NCBI GenBank assembly: GCA_035461305.1
Contig: DATHVN010000166.1
Location: 1-54,312, forward strand
Reading direction: 5' to 3'
Length of the DNA stretch: 54,312 bases
Source: Euzebyales bacterium
Lineage (GTDB): Bacteria; Actinomycetota; Nitriliruptoria; Euzebyales; JAHELV01
Position 1 is the stretch's first letter, and each line of letters opens with the position of its first letter. The translations under genes and the position numbers were made by a program. Of this stretch, positions 25,054-34,789 are shown piece after piece. The notes beneath the pieces are model-generated. The model had not been told where the DNA came from and did no database searches. It saw only the letters and a list, made by a program, of their open reading frames with translations.

Positions 25054-25527
25054 ATGACCGTCTCACCCGTTCCCGAGCACCTGCACACGGTGACGCCGTC
25101 GCTGGTCTGCACCCCGTGTGCCGAGGCCATCGACTTCTACAAGCGGTCGTTCGGCGCCGAGGAGATCAGCCCGCCCATGACCGGCCCCGACGGGTCGGTC
25201 GCGCACGCGGAGATCCGCATCGGCGACAGCGTCATCATGCTCGCCGACGAGTGGCCGGGCGGGCCGACGCAGTCGCCGACGACCCTGGGCGGCTCGACGG
25301 CGGCGCTGTTCATCTACACCGATGACGTCGACGCGCTGTGGCAGCGGGCCATCGATGCGGGCGCTGAGGAGGTCTTCCCCCTGGAGGTCCAGTTCTACGG
25401 CGACAAGTCTGGCCGCGTCCGCGACCCGTTCGGCCACACGTGGGGCCTGGGGCAGAGCGTCGAGGACGTCAGCGAGGAGGAGATGGAGCGTCGCATGGCC
25501 CGGTTCTACGCCGACGCCGCCGACTAG
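25054..25527 (+). CDS. PhnB-like VOC-family protein
   Basis: 157 residues with AGGAG about five bases before ATG 25054. TVTPSLVCTPCAEAIDFYKR and SFGAEEISPPMTGPDGSVAH are the PhnB/YdeK-type VOC opening; SVIMLADEWPGG, AALFIYTDDVDALWQRAIDA and GDKSGRVRDPFGHTWGLGQ complete both halves, with the DPFGH-W signature near the end. The last 25 residues form an acidic helix. The family includes proteins called 3-demethylubiquinone-9 3-methyltransferase by old annotation, but no methyltransferase activity is implied. Substrate unknown. Confidence 0.87.
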   Translation: MTVSPVPEHLHTVTPSLVCTPCAEAIDFYKRSFGAEEISPPMTGPDGSVAHAEIRIGDSVIMLADEWPGGPTQSPTTLGGSTAALFIYTDDVDALWQRAIDAGAEEVFPLEVQFYGDKSGRVRDPFGHTWGLGQSVEDVSEEEMERRMARFYADAAD

Positions 25528-25754
25528 CGCGGACGTCTTGGATCGAGGACGCCCTCGGGGAACCCGCGCTGGTCGTGCCCGTGGGGGAGCACGTGGTGCC
25601 GGCGGGTCGGCTCCGGTGATGCTCACGACGCGCTGACGAGCGTGGCCGGCGCAGCAGTCGTCTGCCGGCCGGCGGAGGACGTGGCGCGCGCAAGAGGGGC
25701 GACATCCTGGATCACCCCATACGGGAGGGATCCGCCGCGGATGGGCGGAGACCG

Positions 25755-27998
25755 TCAGTCCACCGTCACCACCTGCCTGCGGTAATTACGGGCGTCGCCA
25801 TTGGGGTCGTAGCCGGCCTCGACGTTGCCCGCGGCGTCGACCGAGAACCAGTGGACGGTGGTGGTCCCAGGCTCCAGCTCGATGGGGGCCGCACTCTCGC
25901 GCAGACCGGCCGAGCGCACCATCGGTGAGGCGTACGTCGGCCGGCTTCCGTCGAGCGTGTAGTGGATCGTGACCGGCTCGGTGGCCGTGAACGTGACGTC
26001 ACGGCCGGTGACCACGAGGGTCGTCCGGGGCGGCGTGACGTCGTTGCCATGTGCCCGTGCGACCTCGAACAGGCCGATCAGCCCGCTCGCGAACTCCATC
26101 GCCTCCTCGAACCCCTCCTCGAACGGTGGCTGGAAGCCCACGGCGTCCCAGTCGCCTTCGTCCGGGTCCCACAGGTCGGCGCCCACCTCGAAGTCTTAGC
26201 CGTAGATGCCGGCGTTGTACCAGTGCTCGTCAGCCGAGTTGCCGGCTGCGGAGTACAGCACGTCGATGACGGGACCGGTGCGCCCAGGCCACACCGCGGT
26301 ACCGCGCCACCACTGCACCGCGGACAGGATGTGGCTGGAGGCCGCCCAGAAGTAGTCCTCCTCACCGAGCGTCGGTCGCGGCAGCGGCACGCGCCCCTCT
26401 TCGACGTACGCGCCGGGTGGCCACATGAAGTAGCCGCCGTACGAGTGGGTGTTCATCGCGAACTTGATGTTCGGGAACTGCTCGGTGAGCCAGACCTCGT
26501 TGCGCGCCTCGGGCTCTGACAGCTCCTCCGGTCCCGAGAACACCGCGCTGACGCACGAGCCGGACGCTCCGTCGTAGCCGTCGAACCCGGAACCGACACT
26601 GAAGTTGCGGTTCAGGTCGACGCCCCAGGCGTCGCGGGCGAACGGGTCGCTCAGGTTCGGCCCGCAGTGGTTGGTCAGGTTCTTGCGCTGGAAGCTGTAG
26701 TCATACAGCGAGTAGTGGCTGCCGTCAGGATTGACCGACGGGACGATGAAGATGTCCAACCCGTCGACCAGCCTCCTGGTCGCCGCGTCGTTTCTGTAGT
26801 TGCGCAACAGCCGTTCCGCTGCCTCGACCGCCACCAGCGGTGTCACCCATTCACGGGCATGCTCCTGCGAGTACGCGAAGACCCCCGTCCTGGAACCGTC
26901 GCGGTGCCTGCCGATGCGGATCGCCCGAACGGTGAACGGCTCGCGGGACACGGATGCGGGGGCGCTCAGGAAGTCCGACAGCTGCTCGCTACCGACCTCG
27001 GCGACGCCGTTCCCCGCATTGCCGCGGAACGTCGCGGCCGACACCAACGCCGAGGCATCCGGCGAGTCATTGATCGCCGCGACCACCTGCGCGGCCGTGC
27101 TGACCAGCGCCCCACCGCCATCGGTGGCCAGCGACACCACGATCGTGCCGTCCTCGACCGTGACGGTCAGTGGGCTGTCGGGCACGCCGGGATCCCGTGT
27201 CTGCAGCGCGAGGTCGTTGCCGCCTTCGTGACCCCACGCGTGGGACGTCACGTAGAACGCGGTGCTCGTGGTCGTACCGATCAGTGCCTGAGCGTGGCGG
27301 CGGTAGCCGTTGGTCTTGTACGGCAACTCGATGATCTCGGCGAGGTTCGGGAACTCGGCGGCCAGTGCCTCGATGCGGTCGTACACCTCGGTCGGATCCA
27401 TGTAGTGGTCGACGAAACCGGTCGCGACATGCGGGCCGTCGGCCTTGCGCGGTTCGCCCAACCACTCGACGACCTGCGCGGTGGTCTCGCCACCCATGGT
27501 GCTGGTGATCGTGACCTGTTCGGGGATCTGGTCGACGGGGATGGGCTCGCTGAACCGGTGGTAGAGGTACTGCCCGGCGTCGACGAATCGGCTCATGGTC
27601 TGACTGTTGCCGTCCCAGCTCACTGTCAGCACGGTCGAGCTGTCTGCACCGGCGGAGCTCTTCACCTCGACGTTGAGGTTCGTCTGTCCGCCGATGCTCT
27701 CGAACCACTCGGACCGAAGGACTGTGAGGGTGTCGGTGGCGAGGGCGGAGATCCGATCGAGCTCCTGCAACGTGGCCTCGCGCTCGGCTTCGACGGCTTC
27801 GACCTGCTCTGCTTCGACGACGACCTCGCCGACGGCGAAGCCCAGCCCTCGGAGCCGACCCTGCTCCCGGTCGGTCGCGACGGCGTGGACCTCCAGCCCG
27901 CCCGACACCGGCCTGCCGGCGGCCGCCGGCGCAGGACCCGTATCGGGGGACGAGGCGCTCGGGGCGCTCGCGGCCGACCAGGCCGCGCGACACGGCAC
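25755..27998 (-). pseudogene. Secreted-type M14 zinc carboxypeptidase interrupted by a stop codon
   Basis: The frame from GTG 27998 to TAA 26196-26198 encodes most of a large M14 carboxypeptidase: LIGTTTSTAFYVTSHAWGHE, FAYSQEHAREW (HxxE zinc ligands), IFIVPSVNPDGSHYSLYDY, GVDLNRNFSVG, PEARNEVWLTEQ and AMNTHSYGGYFMWPPG (third ligand). Directly after the stop, in the same frame, it continues DFEVGADLWDPDEGDW and a beta-rich C-terminal domain (FTATEPVTIHYTLDGSRPTY) to the TGA at 25755. In M14 enzymes the Glu of this F-E block is the catalytic base, so the stop removes it. No hydrophobic signal peptide lies upstream in frame. Readthrough or a sequencing error cannot be excluded, but loss of function is most likely. 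Confidence 0.75.
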
Positions 27999-28157
27999 GG
28001 GACGTGGCGGAAACGGGCCGGATCGCTACCAGGAACGCTGGATCCGATCAGCAGGCCGGGACCCGACGCGCCCATCCGGATCACGAACGGATGCACCAGA
28101 TCGGTACTCGCACCAGCCGAGCCGGTCGACGTCAGCGTGCCAGTCGGCCCCGTCTCC

Positions 28158-28241
28158 TTAGCCGTCGGCGATCTCCTCCCACACGGTCGTCCTGCCCGTG
28201 CCGTACACGCCGGTGAGCAGCACCCCCGACGGCGCTGTCAT
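28158..28241 (-). pseudogene. Truncated P-loop ATP-binding protein (27-residue stub)
   Basis: From ATG 28241 the frame encodes MTAPSGVLLTGVYGTGRTTV then WEEIADG and a TAA at 28158-28160. GVYGTGRTT is a Walker A with Arg in place of the essential Lys (expected GKT or GKS). It resembles the start of small actinobacterial P-loop kinases beginning VLLTGVYGSGKSSVAEEIA; everything after the first 27 residues is missing, and the M14 gene follows. Its start overlaps the NmrA-like gene stop as ATGA, so the original pair was co-translated. Confidence 0.6.
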
Positions 28242-29102
28242 AGTGTCGCCTCGAACGGCAGCGGTGGCCTCCCCGTGAGCTGCGCGACGGCGTCCGAGAC
28301 CGCCTCCCAGCGGTGCTCGCGGATCGACGCGAACATCGTGTCGTAGGCGTGGGCCCACCACGGATCAGTGCGCGCGTCCGCCATCAGCCGGCGGTGCTCG
28401 GGCGGCGTGACATCGACGTACTCGAGGTGTCGACCGATGGTGCGGCTGTGGCGGCTCGCGACGGCGGCCATGTCCAGGGCTTCGGGGCCGTGATGGCGTG
28501 GTGGCCGTTGGTGGGCGCACGGCACGCGGGCGCCGCCAGGCGCGGGCGACATCGGACCGCGCCACGAGCGAGACCCGACCATCGGCCGCAGGAACCCGGA
28601 GTCCGCCGCTGTCGACGGCGGCACGTGGCCACTGCGCGAGGTACTCGGCGAAGATCGAGGCGCGCGCGATCGAGAAGCCCATGCCGCTGTCGACGAGCAA
28701 CCGCTCCGTCGCGCCGTTGGTGACGGCGTAGGTGAACGGTGACGCCGGTCGGCGTCGAGCCCGCTGAGGTAGACCACATGTCCGATACCTGCAGTGCCCG
28801 CGGCGTCGACCACGTTGAGGTGCGCCAGCAGCACGCGGGCAGCGTCGCCGTCAGCGGAGACGAACACCAGCGTGTGGACGCCGTGGAACGCCTTGCGCGA
28901 GTGCCGGCGGATCGTGGTGGTCGGCAATTCGGTGTCCGACGCCCGCGGGCAGCTCTCCGGCCGCGGGCTCTGGCCGGACCAGCGCCGTGACCTCGTGGTC
29001 GGTGCCGGCGGCCAGCAGGCGGACGACGGTGCCGCCGACCACACCGGTGGCACCGGTCACCAGGAGGGCACGCGCGTCTCCGTCTCTCGTCCCAGACACC
29101 AA
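28238..29102 (-). pseudogene. Frameshifted NmrA-like NAD(P)-binding protein
   Basis: Parts of one protein alternate between two frames. First is ALLVTGATGVVGGTVVRLLA (dinucleotide-binding GATGxVG) and HEVTALVRP; then in the other frame AFHGVHTLVFVSADGDAARV and AGIGHVVYLSGLDA; then back: FTYAVTNGATERLLVDSGMG and FSIARASIFAEYLAQWP; finally the second frame again: EHRWEAVSDAVAQLTGRPPL. This is the order of an NmrA/YtfG-type short-chain-like reductase. At least three frameshifts make it non-functional. Boundaries are approximate at the 5' end, where TTG 29102 or GTG 29099 may have been the start. Confidence 0.72.
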
Positions 29103-29156
29103 CGGACTGCGCGGCCACGCCCGTCGTGGGGCCCGTCGCCGTGGCGGCGCCGGAGA

Positions 29157-29420
29157 CTACGGGAGCATCACGTGGTCGGCAAGGAACGTGCGTGCCGATG
29201 GTGTGTCGAGCCGGTGGGTGGAGTTGGTCGCACGGCAGAAGCTGTCACCGGTCGCGGTGATCGGGACCACGAGGTTGCTCGTATCGTCGCCGAGGAAGTG
29301 TGGCCCGCCCGCGTCGCCGTGGCACGTCCGTCGTCCGTCGAGGCTACATCGACAGCTGCAGCCAGCTCGTGCGCTGCACGTGCCGTCTGGTCGGAAGCGC
29401 TTCATCCCTGCTCCCTCCGC
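29157..29420 (-). pseudogene. C-terminal remnant of a trypsin-like (S1) protease
   Basis: The final frame reads GDAGGPHFLGDDTSNLVVPI then TATGDSFCRATNSTHRLDTP and SARTFLADHVMLP before TAG 29157-29159. That is the end of an actinobacterial S1 protease (GDSGGP motif, then CRATD-x-x-RLDTxSAR-FL). The catalytic Ser of GDSGGP is Ala here (codon GCG). A stretch in another frame, RTSWLQLSM followed by TAG, supplies the piece just upstream. The N-terminal two thirds with the His and Asp residues is absent. Confidence 0.65.
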
Positions 29421-29484
29421 CCATGTGTCCCCGATGTCCCCCGTGAACGTGGTGATGACGAACCGCACCGGCGCGGCGTGTCTG

Positions 29485-30234
29485 TCAATGGGTGTCCCCG
29501 GATGTCCCAGAACCGTTCCATGCGTCGCCGGGACGTTGGCCCACACCCCTCCCCGCCCGGAGCGGGGACGCAGCGTCGACCCGCTCGGCGAGCAGCCAGC
29601 GGGCGTCGTCGTCGAGCCAGTCAACGAACGCCAGGCCGGCGTCGTCGAGGAGGGTCGCGATCGCGGCGTCGTCGAGCAGCACCGCCTCGTAGTGCTGGGT
29701 CCAGGCGCGGCCACCGACGGTGTAGTGCGCGCTCGCGGAGAAGCGGCCGCCCTCGCGGTCGCGCACCTCGTGTCGGACATGCACGCCGCCCACCTCGCCC
29801 TCCTGCTCGTCCGGGCCGTCGAGCAGCGTCGGGTGGAACCGCTCGACGAGCACCGCGCCGTCCAGGCGGACGTGGCGGCGGCAGGCGGCGAGGTACGCAG
29901 GCGCTGCCGTCGGGTGGTTGACCAGGTGGCTGGCGAGCACCACGACGTCGAACGTGCGCCTCAGGTCGAGGTCGAGGATGTCGGCGCGTACAGCCTCGAC
30001 GGTGGGGGACAGGTGCGCGACCATCCCGGCATGGGCGTCGACGCCGGTGACCATCACGCCCCTGGCCGCAAGTGCGTTCGCCAGCCTGCCGACGCCGCAA
30101 CCCAGGTCCAGCACCAACCCGCCCGGCGGCACCTGGTCGGCGACCAGGTCGAGGGCGTCGTGCGGCGGCATCGCCAGGTACACCGCGACCGGCGAGCCGT
30201 CGGGTGCCACCTCGTCGCGCACGGTCCGCTCCAT
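29485..30234 (-). CDS. Class I SAM-dependent methyltransferase
   Basis: 249 residues. Motif I is LVLDLGCGVGRLANALAARG (SAM-binding GxGxG region), motif II VTGVDAHAGMVAHL, then VRADILDLDL and the acidic FDVVVLASHLVNH. The C-terminal half (GRAWTQHYEAVLLDDAAIAT, LLDDAGLAFVDWLDDD) resembles the substrate-binding end of small-molecule methyltransferases of the methyltransf_25 group. Substrate unknown. It is divergent from the hrpA gene with a 163-bp gap, and its 3' side faces decayed genes. ATG 30234 has only a weak ribosome-binding site. Confidence 0.85.
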   Translation of the reverse strand: MERTVRDEVAPDGSPVAVYLAMPPHDALDLVADQVPPGGLVLDLGCGVGRLANALAARGVMVTGVDAHAGMVAHLSPTVEAVRADILDLDLRRTFDVVVLASHLVNHPTAAPAYLAACRRHVRLDGAVLVERFHPTLLDGPDEQEGEVGGVHVRHEVRDREGGRFSASAHYTVGGRAWTQHYEAVLLDDAAIATLLDDAGLAFVDWLDDDARWLLAERVDAASPLRAGRGVGQRPGDAWNGSGTSGDTH

Positions 30235-30397
30235 CCGTCATCGTGCTCGACCAGAATGACCACTCGAGGGAGCCGGTGCGCTCAGATGGGCCGACTCGCG
30301 GGCGCTGGTCCACGCGCGGCGTGCCCACGTCGCCCACTGACGGCTACCGTCGTCGGGTCAGCACCCGTCCACCACCACCTCCAGCATCGGACCTGCC

Positions 30398-33300
30398 GTG
30401 GGCACCGCCGTCGCCGATCTGCGAGCGCGCCTGCCGCAGCTCACGCTGCGCGACCAGCGGCGCCTGCGCCGCCGGCTCGACCGCGCGCGCCGACACGACG
30501 GCGCGGCCCGCAACCAGGCACTGGCCGCCGTGGCCGGCGCGATCGACGCGGCCGAACAGCACGTGGCCCGCCGGCGGGACGCAGTGCCGGCGGTGTCGTA
30601 TCCGCCCGAGCTGCCAATCACCGCGCGCGTCGACGATCTGGCCGCGGCCATCCGTGACCACCAGGTCGTCGTCGTCGCCGGCGAGACCGGCTCGGGCAAG
30701 ACGACCCAGCTGCCCAAGATCTGCCTCGAGCTGGGTCGCGGCGTCCGGGGAATGATCGGGCACACCCAACCACGGCGGATCGCCGCCCGGACGGTCGCCG
30801 ATCGCATCGCCGAGGAGCTTGACGTGCAGGTCGGGGGACAGGTCGGCTACGAGTTCCGGTTCAACCGCCGGATCGGCGACGAGACCCTGGTCTCGGTGAT
30901 GACCGACGGGATCCTGCTCACCGGCATCGGTTCCGACCCCGCGCTGACCGCCTACGACACGCTGATCATCGACGAGGCGCACGAGCGCAGCCTGGCGATC
31001 GACTTCCTGATCGGCTACGTCGCGCAGCTGCTGCCGCGGCGCCCGGACCTCAAGGTCATCATCACGTCGGCCACGATCGATCCGGAACGGTTCTCGCGGC
31101 ACTTCGACGACGCGCCGATCGTGGAGGTGTCGGGGCGCACGTACCCGGTCGAGGTGCGCTACCGCCCGCTCGACGAGGCGCCCGGCGACGACGAGGACGA
31201 GGACAGCGACTGGGTCGAACGGGACCAGACCGAGGCGATCATCGACGCGGTCACCGAGCTGCGGACCGAGGGACCGGGCGACATCCTCGTGTTCCTGTCC
31301 GGTGAGCGTGAGATCCGCGACACCGCCGACGCGCTGGCGGACCTGAAGCTCGGCGACACCGAGATCCTGCCGCTGTACTCGCGGCTGGCGACCGCCCAGC
31401 AGCGCAGGGTGTTCCAGCCCCACAGCGGACGGCGGATCGTGCTGGCGACCAACGTGGCCGAGACATCGCTGACCGTGCCCGGCATCCGCTACGTGATCGA
31501 CCCCGGATACGCGCGGATCTCCCGCTACAGCGCCAGGCTGAAGGTTCAGCGCCTGCCCATCGAGAAGATCTCCCAGGCGTCGGCGGATCAGCGCACGGGT
31601 CGCTGCGGCCGCACTTCCGACGGCATCTGCATCCGTCTGTACAGCGGGGACGACTACGAGGCGCGGCCCGAGTTCACCGAGCCCGAGATCCTGCGCACCA
31701 ACCTCGCGTCGGTGGTGCTGCAGATGGCGGCACTGGGTCTCGGCGACATCGCACAGTTCCCGTTCCTGGATGCGCCCGACGCCCGCCAGGTCCGCAACGG
31801 GTTGATGCTCCTCCACGAGCTGGGGGCCATCGATCCCGACGCCGCACCCCGGTCGGGCTGGGGCCGACGACGTCGCGCCCGACGCGGCGACGGCGGTCCG
31901 TCCCTGACGCCGGTCGGGCGCACGCTGGCGCGGCTGCCCGTCGACCCCCGCCTGGGGCGCATGCTGATCGAGGCGGACCGCAACGGCTGCCTCGACGAGG
32001 TGCTGATCATCGCCTCGGCGCTGTCGATCCCCGACCCGCGCCAGCGGCCGGCCGACAGGCGACAGGCCGCCGACGAGCTGCACGCACGCTTCGCCGCCGA
32101 AGGCTCGGATTTCCTGACATGGCTGAACCTGTGGCACTACCTGCGTGAGCAACGCGACGTGCGGTCGGGCAGCCAGTTCCGCAGGCTGTGCCGCAGCGAG
32201 CACCTCCACTACCTGCGCATCCGTGAGTGGCAGGACCTGGTCACGCAGCTGCGGCGTCTGACGGGTGACCTCGGAATGCACCGAACCACCGAGCAGGCCG
32301 GACCCGACGCGATCCACCGCTCGCTGCTGGCCGGGCTGCTGTCACACATCGGCGTGCGCGACGGCGACGGCTTCGTCTACCGGGGTGCCCGCGGCGCGAC
32401 GTTCGCCATTCAGCCGGGGTCGGTTCTGTTCAAGACGGCACCGCAGTGGATCATGGCCGCCGAGCTCGTCGAGACGACCCGGCTGTGGGCACGTACCGTC
32501 GCGCGGATCCGACCGCAGTGGGCAGAGCAGGTCGGCGCCCACCTGGTCGTGCGCCACCACGGCGATCCCCACTGGTCGGCGAAGCGCGGGGCGGTCGTCG
32601 CCTCGGAGCGGGTCACGCTGTACGGGGTGCCGCTGGTCGCCGACCGGACCGTCGACTACGCACCGATCGATCCGGAGGCGGCGCGCGAGCTGTTCATCCG
32701 CCACGCCCTGGTCGGAGGCGAGTGGCACACGCAGCATGCCTTCTGGCGGCGCAACCTGGAGCGGATCGCCGAGGCTGAGGCGCTCGAGGACAAGCTGCGC
32801 CGGCGTGACGTCGTGGTCGACGACGACGTGCTGTTCGCCTTCTACGACGCGCGGGTCGGCGCCGAGGTGATCTCGACGCGGGCGTTCGACGCCTGGTGGA
32901 AGCGGATCCGCCGCGACCAGCCCCACCTGCTCGACCTACCGTGGGAGTTTCTGGTCGGCGACGTCGACGAGCGCCGGGACCGGTTCCCCGACCACGTGCG
33001 CCAGGGTGACCTCTCGCTGACCGTGACCTACCGCTTCGACCCCGGCGCGACCGGCGACGGGCTCACCGTGCACGTGCCGGTGACGGCGCTGAACCGCGTC
33101 GACCCTCGGGGGTTCGCCTGGCTCGTGCCCGGCCTGCGTGCCGAGTTGGTCACGGAGCTGCTGCGCGGGCTGCCGAAGACGATCCGGCGGGAGCTGGTGC
33201 CGATCCCCGACACGGCCCGCGCCGTCATGGTCGAGCTCGGCCCGGACCCCGGCCCGTTGCCAGACGCCATGACGCGCGCGGTCCGGCGGGTCGCCGGTGT

Positions 33301-34339
33301 CACCGTCGCGCGGGACGACTGGCGGCTCGACCGATTGCCCGAGCACCTCCGCGTGCGCTTCGAGGTGACCGATGATCACGGCCACGTGCTCGGCGAGCAC
33401 GAGGACCTCGCCGCGCTGCAGCGGCGGCTCGCGCATCGCGTGCAGGCGGGTCTCACCTCGGCCGCTGGGATCGAACGGCGAGGGTTGACGACGTGGGAGC
33501 TCGCTGACCTGCCTCGCACGTTCGTCCGCGAGCAGGCCGGCCATCGCGTGGAGGGCCACCCGGCGCTGGTCGACGAGGGTGACAGCGTGGCGGTGCGTGT
33601 GCTGGGCAGCCCGCGCGAGCAGCAGGTCGCGATGTGGACCGGCACCCGCCGCCTGCTCCTGTGCTCGCTCGGTGCGCCGGTGACGCGGGTGGACCGGCGG
33701 CTGGACAACGCGACCAAGCTGGCGCTCACCACCAGCCCGCACGGCAGTGTCACCGCGCTGCTCGACGACGTGCTGACGGCGGTGGTCGACGAGCTCATGC
33801 GGCGACACGGTGCGCCGGTGTGGGATGCAGACGCCTTCGACGCGCTGCAGTCCCGCGTGCGCGCGGATCTCGACGCACTGCTGCTCGATGTCGTCCACAC
33901 CGTCGCCAGGCTCCTCACGGCGGCGGGGGAGATCGCCGACCGGCTCGCCGGATGGGACCTCGACGGCACCCGCCTGGCCGTCACGGACATGACGACGCAG
34001 CTGCGGGGACTCGTGCACGCCGGGTTCGTCACGGCCAAGGGCGTGCGCCGCCTCGACGACGTCGAGCGGTACCTGCGGGCCCTGCGCCACCGGCTGGACA
34101 CGCTGGCGCGCGACCCCGAGCGCGACCGCGCCCGCACCGACGACATCGCAGAGGTGACCCGCGCCTACCGTGTCCGGCTCGCGCACCTGCCTCCGGAACG
34201 ACGGACCTCACCCGCCGTGCTCGAGATCCCCTGGATGATCGAGGAGCTGCGCGTCGGGCTGTTCGCCCAGTCGATCGGCACCGCCTACCGCGTGTCACCC
34301 GAGCGCGTGCTGCGCGCCATCGACGACCTCGCGACCTGA
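30398..34339 (+). CDS. hrpA: ATP-dependent RNA helicase HrpA
   Basis: 1313 residues from GTG 30398, close to the roughly 1300 of known HrpA. Walker A is GETGSGKT at 95-102, QPRRIAARTVADRIAEEL motif Ia, VSVMTDGILLTG motif Ib, DEAH at 192-195, ITSATIDPERF motif III, FLSGEREIRDTADAL motif IV, LATNVAETSLTVPGIRYVID motif V and QRTGRCGRTSDGICIRLY motif VI with Ser-for-Ala/Pro variation. The winged-helix/ratchet region (FPFLDAPDARQVRNGLMLL), an OB-fold and the long DUF3418-type C terminus (FAWLVPGLRAELVTELLRGL, PKTIRRELVPIPD) complete the family. HrpA acts on RNA, with known roles in mRNA processing and resolving stalled ribosomes. No downstream partner; a hairpin follows the stop. Confidence 0.95.
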   Translation: MGTAVADLRARLPQLTLRDQRRLRRRLDRARRHDGAARNQALAAVAGAIDAAEQHVARRRDAVPAVSYPPELPITARVDDLAAAIRDHQVVVVAGETGSGKTTQLPKICLELGRGVRGMIGHTQPRRIAARTVADRIAEELDVQVGGQVGYEFRFNRRIGDETLVSVMTDGILLTGIGSDPALTAYDTLIIDEAHERSLAIDFLIGYVAQLLPRRPDLKVIITSATIDPERFSRHFDDAPIVEVSGRTYPVEVRYRPLDEAPGDDEDEDSDWVERDQTEAIIDAVTELRTEGPGDILVFLSGEREIRDTADALADLKLGDTEILPLYSRLATAQQRRVFQPHSGRRIVLATNVAETSLTVPGIRYVIDPGYARISRYSARLKVQRLPIEKISQASADQRTGRCGRTSDGICIRLYSGDDYEARPEFTEPEILRTNLASVVLQMAALGLGDIAQFPFLDAPDARQVRNGLMLLHELGAIDPDAAPRSGWGRRRRARRGDGGPSLTPVGRTLARLPVDPRLGRMLIEADRNGCLDEVLIIASALSIPDPRQRPADRRQAADELHARFAAEGSDFLTWLNLWHYLREQRDVRSGSQFRRLCRSEHLHYLRIREWQDLVTQLRRLTGDLGMHRTTEQAGPDAIHRSLLAGLLSHIGVRDGDGFVYRGARGATFAIQPGSVLFKTAPQWIMAAELVETTRLWARTVARIRPQWAEQVGAHLVVRHHGDPHWSAKRGAVVASERVTLYGVPLVADRTVDYAPIDPEAARELFIRHALVGGEWHTQHAFWRRNLERIAEAEALEDKLRRRDVVVDDDVLFAFYDARVGAEVISTRAFDAWWKRIRRDQPHLLDLPWEFLVGDVDERRDRFPDHVRQGDLSLTVTYRFDPGATGDGLTVHVPVTALNRVDPRGFAWLVPGLRAELVTELLRGLPKTIRRELVPIPDTARAVMVELGPDPGPLPDAMTRAVRRVAGVTVARDDWRLDRLPEHLRVRFEVTDDHGHVLGEHEDLAALQRRLAHRVQAGLTSAAGIERRGLTTWELADLPRTFVREQAGHRVEGHPALVDEGDSVAVRVLGSPREQQVAMWTGTRRLLLCSLGAPVTRVDRRLDNATKLALTTSPHGSVTALLDDVLTAVVDELMRRHGAPVWDADAFDALQSRVRADLDALLLDVVHTVARLLTAAGEIADRLAGWDLDGTRLAVTDMTTQLRGLVHAGFVTAKGVRRLDDVERYLRALRHRLDTLARDPERDRARTDDIAEVTRAYRVRLAHLPPERRTSPAVLEIPWMIEELRVGLFAQSIGTAYRVSPERVLRAIDDLAT

Positions 34340-34347
34340 GCGTGGCG

Positions 34348-34367
34348 AGGACGCACGTGTGCGTCCT
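34348..34367 (+). terminator. Hairpin after hrpA
   Basis: AGGACGCA-CGTG-TGCGTCCT, an 8-bp perfect stem with a 4-base loop, 9 bp after the hrpA stop codon. No T-run follows, as is common in very GC-rich actinobacteria. Confidence 0.55.
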
Positions 34368-34472
34368 GTCGGCCACAGCCAGGTTCCGAGGACCTCCTGC
34401 GAAGCCTGGTGCTCTGCGCGCTGCGACGCGCAGGGTGCAGGTCCGCTCGGGACACTCGGGTGGCGGCCGGGC

Positions 34473-34680
34473 TCAGAGATCGTCGTACTGCGGATCGAAC
34501 TCCGCTCGTGCGGGCGTCCCGATGCCGTGCAGGATTGGTGTCACCGGGCCGCTGTCGAGCAGTTCGGTGGCAGAACAATCGCATCGCGGTTCACGGTCGG
34601 CTTACGCATGAACGACGCGCCGACGCTGTGCCCGTAGTGGTCGTACGGACGGGACGACCATGGGGGGCTGAGCCCCACCT
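34473..34680 (-). pseudogene. C-terminal remnant of an unidentified protein
   Basis: On the minus strand one frame gives YDHYGHSVGASFMRKPTVNR then DAIVLPP before losing sense, and the next gives ELLDSGPVTPILHGIGTPAR and AEFDPQYDDL with TGA at 34473-34475. The two join smoothly if one base is removed. The result looks like the end of a real cytoplasmic protein, but I do not recognise the family. It fills part of the 450-bp gap between hrpA and the DUF402 gene; the remainder (34368-34472 and 34681-34789) shows nothing I can support. Confidence 0.35.
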
Positions 34681-34789
34681 CGGGCGCGGATGGGCGGATC
34701 GCTGTCGTTGGCGTGCTGGGCATCGCGAGCGGTCGCGGGGTCGGATGGCCAGGCCTCTGCGTCCTGCGTGGGGTGTCCGGCGAGGGACC

